From contig JBJEFI010000029.1 in the NCBI GenBank assembly GCA_051873875.1, positions 1 through 17,196 of the forward strand: DNA of 17,196 nucleotides. Reading direction: 5' to 3'. Shown piece after piece: positions 14,978-17,196 of this stretch. Position numbers and translations under genes: made by a program. The notes beneath the pieces are model-generated. The model was not told the origin of the DNA and made no database searches. It worked only from the letters and a program-made list of their open reading frames with translations. Origin of the DNA: JBJEFI01 sp051873875 (GTDB taxonomy: Bacteria > Bacillota > Bacilli > Bacillales > Bacillaceae_G). Numbering within the stretch: the first letter of the stretch is position 1; each line of letters opens with the position of its first letter.

Positions 14978-15147
14978 CCAACTACTTTTTCTCCAAATAA
15001 AGTGAAACTTCCATCAGTGGGAGTTTTCCTTCATCTCCCACTAATAGTTAGTTGAACGAATCGGGTTCATACTGCCACTTATCTCGCCATTAAACTTCTT
15101 TAATTTCGCCAAGTTTTGAAGGGCGAGTCTTAGTGGCAGTCAGAACG
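14947..15147 (-). ncRNA. Candidate structured RNA of about 200 nt with its own promoter and terminator
   Basis: On the minus strand, TSS about 15147, three structures follow. Hairpin A (15071-15140) has a 9-bp outer stem ACTGCCACT / AGTGGCAGT, a 6-bp inner stem CTCGCC / GGCGAG and a further inner AAACTT / AAGTTT. Hairpin B (15016-15042) has AGTGGGAG / CTCCCACT around an 11-nt loop. Hairpin C (14952-14977) has a 9-bp stem followed by seven T, an intrinsic terminator. In B and C the positions that mismatch on the plus strand become G-U pairs on the minus strand, which argues for minus-strand RNA. Four GGA trinucleotides lie in or near unpaired parts of its 3' half. I recognise no riboswitch class. 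Confidence 0.5.
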
Positions 15148-15153
15148 GGATAA

Positions 15154-15183
15154 ATTATTCAATCTATAATTTGTTAAGGACAA
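15154..15183 (-). promoter_or_regulatory. Candidate promoter of the structured RNA
   Basis: TTGTCC (-35, 15178-15183, 4 of 6 matches) and AATAAT (-10, 15154-15159, 5 of 6) are 18 bp apart on the minus strand. The predicted start near 15147 lies 7 nt before hairpin A. Confidence 0.4.
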
Positions 15184-15247
15184 CTTCTCTTTCTAATAAA
15201 ACGCTATCATTATTCACATAGCTTTCTTCCCTATATTTCAAAGGAGT

Positions 15248-15781
15248 TTAGAGATTTAATACCATGTGGATATCATCAGGTTCTAATTGATACAATTCCG
15301 CATTTATTTCACTTGTTAAGTGCGCACCTACTGCAAAATAAAAGTCTACAGTATTTTTAAAAGGAGTGGCAGATATATATAAACTTTTAGCTCCTAATTC
15401 TTTCGCCTTGTCAGATAACAAGTTAACTAAGTTTTTCCCTATTCCTTTTTTACGATAATTTGTACTTATATACAGCATATCAAATTTAAGTTGGTCCTTA
15501 TTTTTGCCAATAAATTTACTTTCTAAAGCAGCTAACCCTACTATTTTATGATAATCAAATGCACCATATATCGTACCATTTCTGTCATGTATATCATGTA
15601 ATCGTTTAATGAAAGCTTGTAGCTCTTCGAAATTCCATCCTTCTATTTGATAATGTTCATCCACTATTTCTAGCTTATTATTTTTAAAATAATAAACTTC
15701 ATTTACGATTTCTTTTCTACTAATTTCACTTAATAATCCAAGCTCTGATTTTTCAAGTAACCTATAATTCAAGGTAATCAA
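15248..15781 (-). CDS. GNAT-family N-acetyltransferase (177 aa), overlapping the HAD gene
   Basis: Motif A is clear: the strand MLYIS at 102-106, then TNYRKKGIGKNLVNLLSDKA with the acetyl-CoA loop R110-x-x-G113-x-G115. The following strand SLYISATP at 133-140 and VDFYFAVGAHL at 145-155 complete the C-terminal half. The N-terminal 70 residues, with a helical LQAFIKRLHDIHDR before IYGAFDYHKIVGLAALES, match GNATs that modify small molecules, but the acceptor is unknown. The frame has no ATG near its beginning. TTG at 15781 overlaps the HAD gene by 20 bp; another TTG three codons later (15772) is equally possible, and both have only a poor Shine-Dalgarno (AAAGCGAG). Translation is probably coupled to the HAD gene. 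No clear terminator follows. Confidence 0.85.
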   Translation of the reverse strand: MITLNYRLLEKSELGLLSEISRKEIVNEVYYFKNNKLEIVDEHYQIEGWNFEELQAFIKRLHDIHDRNGTIYGAFDYHKIVGLAALESKFIGKNKDQLKFDMLYISTNYRKKGIGKNLVNLLSDKAKELGAKSLYISATPFKNTVDFYFAVGAHLTSEINAELYQLEPDDIHMVLNL

Positions 15782-16439
15782 CTCGCTTTATATTCATACA
15801 GATTTCTTTCAATTGTCTGAAATCATCAATGATATAATCCGCTTGTTTCAATTCTTCCTCTTGAGCAAAATCAAATCGACAACCAATAGCTATTAAACCA
15901 TTTTCCTTTGCAGCCTTTATATCGGATAAACGATCTCCAACAACTGCTCCTTTTTCAATTGCATGCTGTTCCAGTATCCACTTCACAAGTTTACTTTTTT
16001 CTAATGATTCAATTTGTTCGATACTATAAACGCCATCTATCCAATTACTAAACTTATAATGATTTACAATCGCCTCTAAATATCGCTTTATCCCATTACT
16101 AGCAATAAAAATAGGAATACCTTGTTCTTTTAAATATGTAAATATTTCAATCACATGAGGATACAATGCACCTTTTCCACTAGTAATATTGGCAATTAAG
16201 CTTTGATGAAAAACGTCATTTGCATATGTATGAATACCTGTTGTTTTATTCGATAACAACGTTTCCCATACAACTGGCAATGGTACTCCCATAATTTCAT
16301 TGTACTTTTCGATTGGTGTATTGCCTGTCCACAACCCCTTGCTGCGCAAATCATCAAATGTATCTATCAAAGAAGGCTCTAATATTTTACTCGTTTGAAA
16401 CAATGTACCGTCCATATCAAAAATTACTGCTGTTTTCAT
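15762..16439 (-). CDS. HAD-family hydrolase, phosphoglycolate-phosphatase-like (225 aa)
   Basis: All four HAD motifs are visible: DMDGTL at 8-13 with the nucleophile D8 and acid D10, IASNG at 112-116 with S114, a lysine at 148 or 150 (EKSK), and VGDRLSD at 167-173 with D169 and D173 for magnesium. The helical cap between residues 15 and 90 makes it a subclass I member like phosphoglycolate phosphatase or beta-phosphoglucomutase. It should dephosphorylate a small phosphorylated metabolite in the cytoplasm; the exact one cannot be told. The ATG at 16439 follows AGGGGGAT at good spacing. It lies 66 bp after the deoxyribosyltransferase-like gene and its end overlaps the GNAT gene, which points to an operon. 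Confidence 0.92.
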   Translation of the reverse strand: MKTAVIFDMDGTLFQTSKILEPSLIDTFDDLRSKGLWTGNTPIEKYNEIMGVPLPVVWETLLSNKTTGIHTYANDVFHQSLIANITSGKGALYPHVIEIFTYLKEQGIPIFIASNGIKRYLEAIVNHYKFSNWIDGVYSIEQIESLEKSKLVKWILEQHAIEKGAVVGDRLSDIKAAKENGLIAIGCRFDFAQEEELKQADYIIDDFRQLKEICMNIKRVDYLEL

Positions 16440-16505
16440 TTGTTATCCCCCTAAAAATTACATGTACATGAATTTATTTCTTAGTGATTTAACATGCTTA
16501 CAAAA

Positions 16506-16883
16506 TTATCTTATTCGATTAATTAAATCCTTTAAAGAACCTACACATATTTCAACTTCGGGTAAATGATAAAAAGTGCTCGTTGTATCAAAATGATATA
16601 TTTCTTCACTCTCTGAATACAAATATATTTTCTTATTTAAACTAGCTGCAATTCCTAATTCAATATGACTTCCTTTTCCAGCAGGGAGTAATACTACAAT
16701 AAAGTCTGACTGCATAACCGCTTCTTTCTCTAATTGTCCAATTTCTTTGAGTTGCTGGATTGTATTTGCTCGTTCATTTTTGGTCCAATCATATGTATGA
16801 ATATAGCCTCTTTTCTTTAATTCTTCACACACATACCTTACTGCTTTTTTATTTCTAAAACTCGATGCTACATAAAACTTCAT
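16506..16883 (-). CDS. Nucleoside 2-deoxyribosyltransferase-like protein (125 aa)
   Basis: The sequence fits the nucleoside 2-deoxyribosyltransferase fold, a small Rossmann-like enzyme that moves a deoxyribosyl group between bases or hydrolyses the N-glycosidic bond. Visible marks are MKFYVASSFRN at 1-11, YDWTKNE at 31-37, MQSDFIVVLLP at 57-67 and the active-site loop AGKGSHIELGIA at 68-79, whose E75 would be the nucleophile. The fold then closes with NKKIYLYS. The length is near the lower end of the family. The family also includes proteins of uncharacterised activity, so the function is family-level only. The ATG at 16883 follows AAGGAG with a rather long 11-nt spacer. It lies 46 bp after an alpha/beta hydrolase gene and 66 bp before the HAD gene, all on the same strand. 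Confidence 0.82.
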   Translation of the reverse strand: MKFYVASSFRNKKAVRYVCEELKKRGYIHTYDWTKNERANTIQQLKEIGQLEKEAVMQSDFIVVLLPAGKGSHIELGIAASLNKKIYLYSESEEIYHFDTTSTFYHLPEVEICVGSLKDLINRIR

Positions 16884-16929
16884 TTAATTAGTATCTCCTT
16901 CTTCTTTGATTAAAGCAACCACTGTCCTT

Positions 16930-17196
16930 CTAGAATTGTTCGCAACTTTTTATAAATTCTCGAAGTATCTCTCCTAACTCTTCTTCTTTATCAAACCAAA
17001 TATAGTGGCTTGCTTCTTTCATTTCAATATATTTTGCATCGTTTATAAGATTTGCAACTTGCTTAATTGGCCAAGATGGACGAATATCCTTTTCTCCACA
17101 AATGAACAAAGAAGGACATGTAATAGTTGATATATCTTTAAGGAGGCTAGGCGTTTTAATAAATGTTCTCCATGAATCAATAAGAGAGCGATGTAC
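16930..17196 (-). CDS. Alpha/beta hydrolase, C-terminal part (start beyond the window)
   Basis: The last 88 residues of a frame entering from the right edge read as the end of an alpha/beta hydrolase. PSLFICGEKDIRPSW at 28-42 of the visible part holds the catalytic acid (D in EKD), and KEASHYIWFDKEEEL around 64-78 holds the catalytic histidine (ASHYIW). The spacing between them is normal. The nucleophile elbow lies outside the window, so substrate and subgroup (esterase, lipase, haloperoxidase-like) cannot be judged. It ends with TAG at 16930. It may be the first visible gene of the minus-strand cluster that continues into the deoxyribosyltransferase-like, HAD and GNAT genes. Confidence 0.85.
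   Translation of the reverse strand, partial: VHRSLIDSWRTFIKTPSLLKDISTITCPSLFICGEKDIRPSWPIKQVANLINDAKYIEMKEASHYIWFDKEEELGEILREFIKSCEQF

Larger units (their letters stand above)
14841..15150 (-). repeat. Structured intergenic element, probably a B. cereus-group dispersed repeat (bcr-like)
   Basis: The stretch is packed with inverted repeats and its text is familiar as a recurrent intergenic sequence of the B. cereus group (bcr elements), though I cannot assign a bcr number. Next to its left edge stands TTTAT (14841-14845), the pentamer reported to flank bcr1; the right edge has only ATTATTC (15154-15160), so a target duplication is not shown. Between the left edge and the terminator is an open but start-less minus frame of 29 codons (14842-14931) that looks like part of the repeat. 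I found no second copy in this window, so the repeat status rests on recognition alone. Confidence 0.5.

Noticed and set aside
14852..15055. 67-codon plus-strand frame opening MSQKVVHIVIGICAMPF
   Set aside because: It runs through the structured repeat and its minus-strand terminator, has no Shine-Dalgarno and no domain.
1..17196. CRISPR arrays, tRNA or rRNA genes, transposases, prophage structural genes
   Set aside because: No regularly spaced repeats, cloverleaf or rRNA text, or matching proteins were seen; the GH25 lysin stands alone without holin or tail genes.

Overview
The window looks like a chromosomal segment of the Bacillus cereus group. The DNA is AT-rich, Shine-Dalgarno sequences are strong (AAGGAG, GGAGG or GGGG types), and HtpG, a GH25 lysin, a FmdA-type amidase remnant and a structured intergenic repeat all fit that group. 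The species cannot be fixed from sequence alone. Exactly 100 N (3638-3737) mark an assembly gap inside one gene, so its protein cannot be reconstructed fully.

Layout, left to right. 1-1439 (all minus) holds the start of a HIT-family gene, a Nudix hydrolase with its own promoter and terminator, and a 57-residue two-helix membrane protein. 1592-2887 is an MFS transporter. 3002-3832 is a MerR-type regulator apparently fused to a SAM-dependent methyltransferase, with an inverted repeat over its -10 box. 4260-6140 is htpG, with a CIRCE operator and a sigma-A-like promoter whose -35 box sits inside the terminator of the next gene. 6325-7288 is a tight GNAT/Nudix pair. 7487-7825 is a C-terminal remnant of an acetamidase/formamidase. 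8025-8336 (+) is a small membrane protein. 8665-9495 is a GH25 lysin split by an in-frame TGA from a C-terminal domain that contains a two-fold repeat. 9840-14009 (+) is a 1389-residue TPR protein with an embedded C39-like papain-fold domain. 14101-14781 is a secreted NlpC/P60 enzyme with an unfamiliar C-terminal extension. About 14841-15150 is a structured repeat whose minus strand looks like a promoter-hairpin-hairpin-terminator RNA unit of about 200 nt. 15248-17196 (minus) is a probable operon: alpha/beta hydrolase, nucleoside 2-deoxyribosyltransferase-like protein, HAD phosphatase and GNAT acetyltransferase.

Most genes are small accessory enzymes of nucleotide and metabolite housekeeping (HIT, two Nudix, HAD, deoxyribosyltransferase-like, two GNATs) in short minus-strand units, most ending in intrinsic terminators. 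The least ordinary items are the TPR/C39 protein, the structured RNA candidate near 15 kb, the CIRCE site at htpG, the TGA-split lysin and the regulator-methyltransferase fusion. Three starts were moved downstream of the longest reading frame (1146, 6140, 14781) because the Shine-Dalgarno sequence lies between the two candidate start codons.
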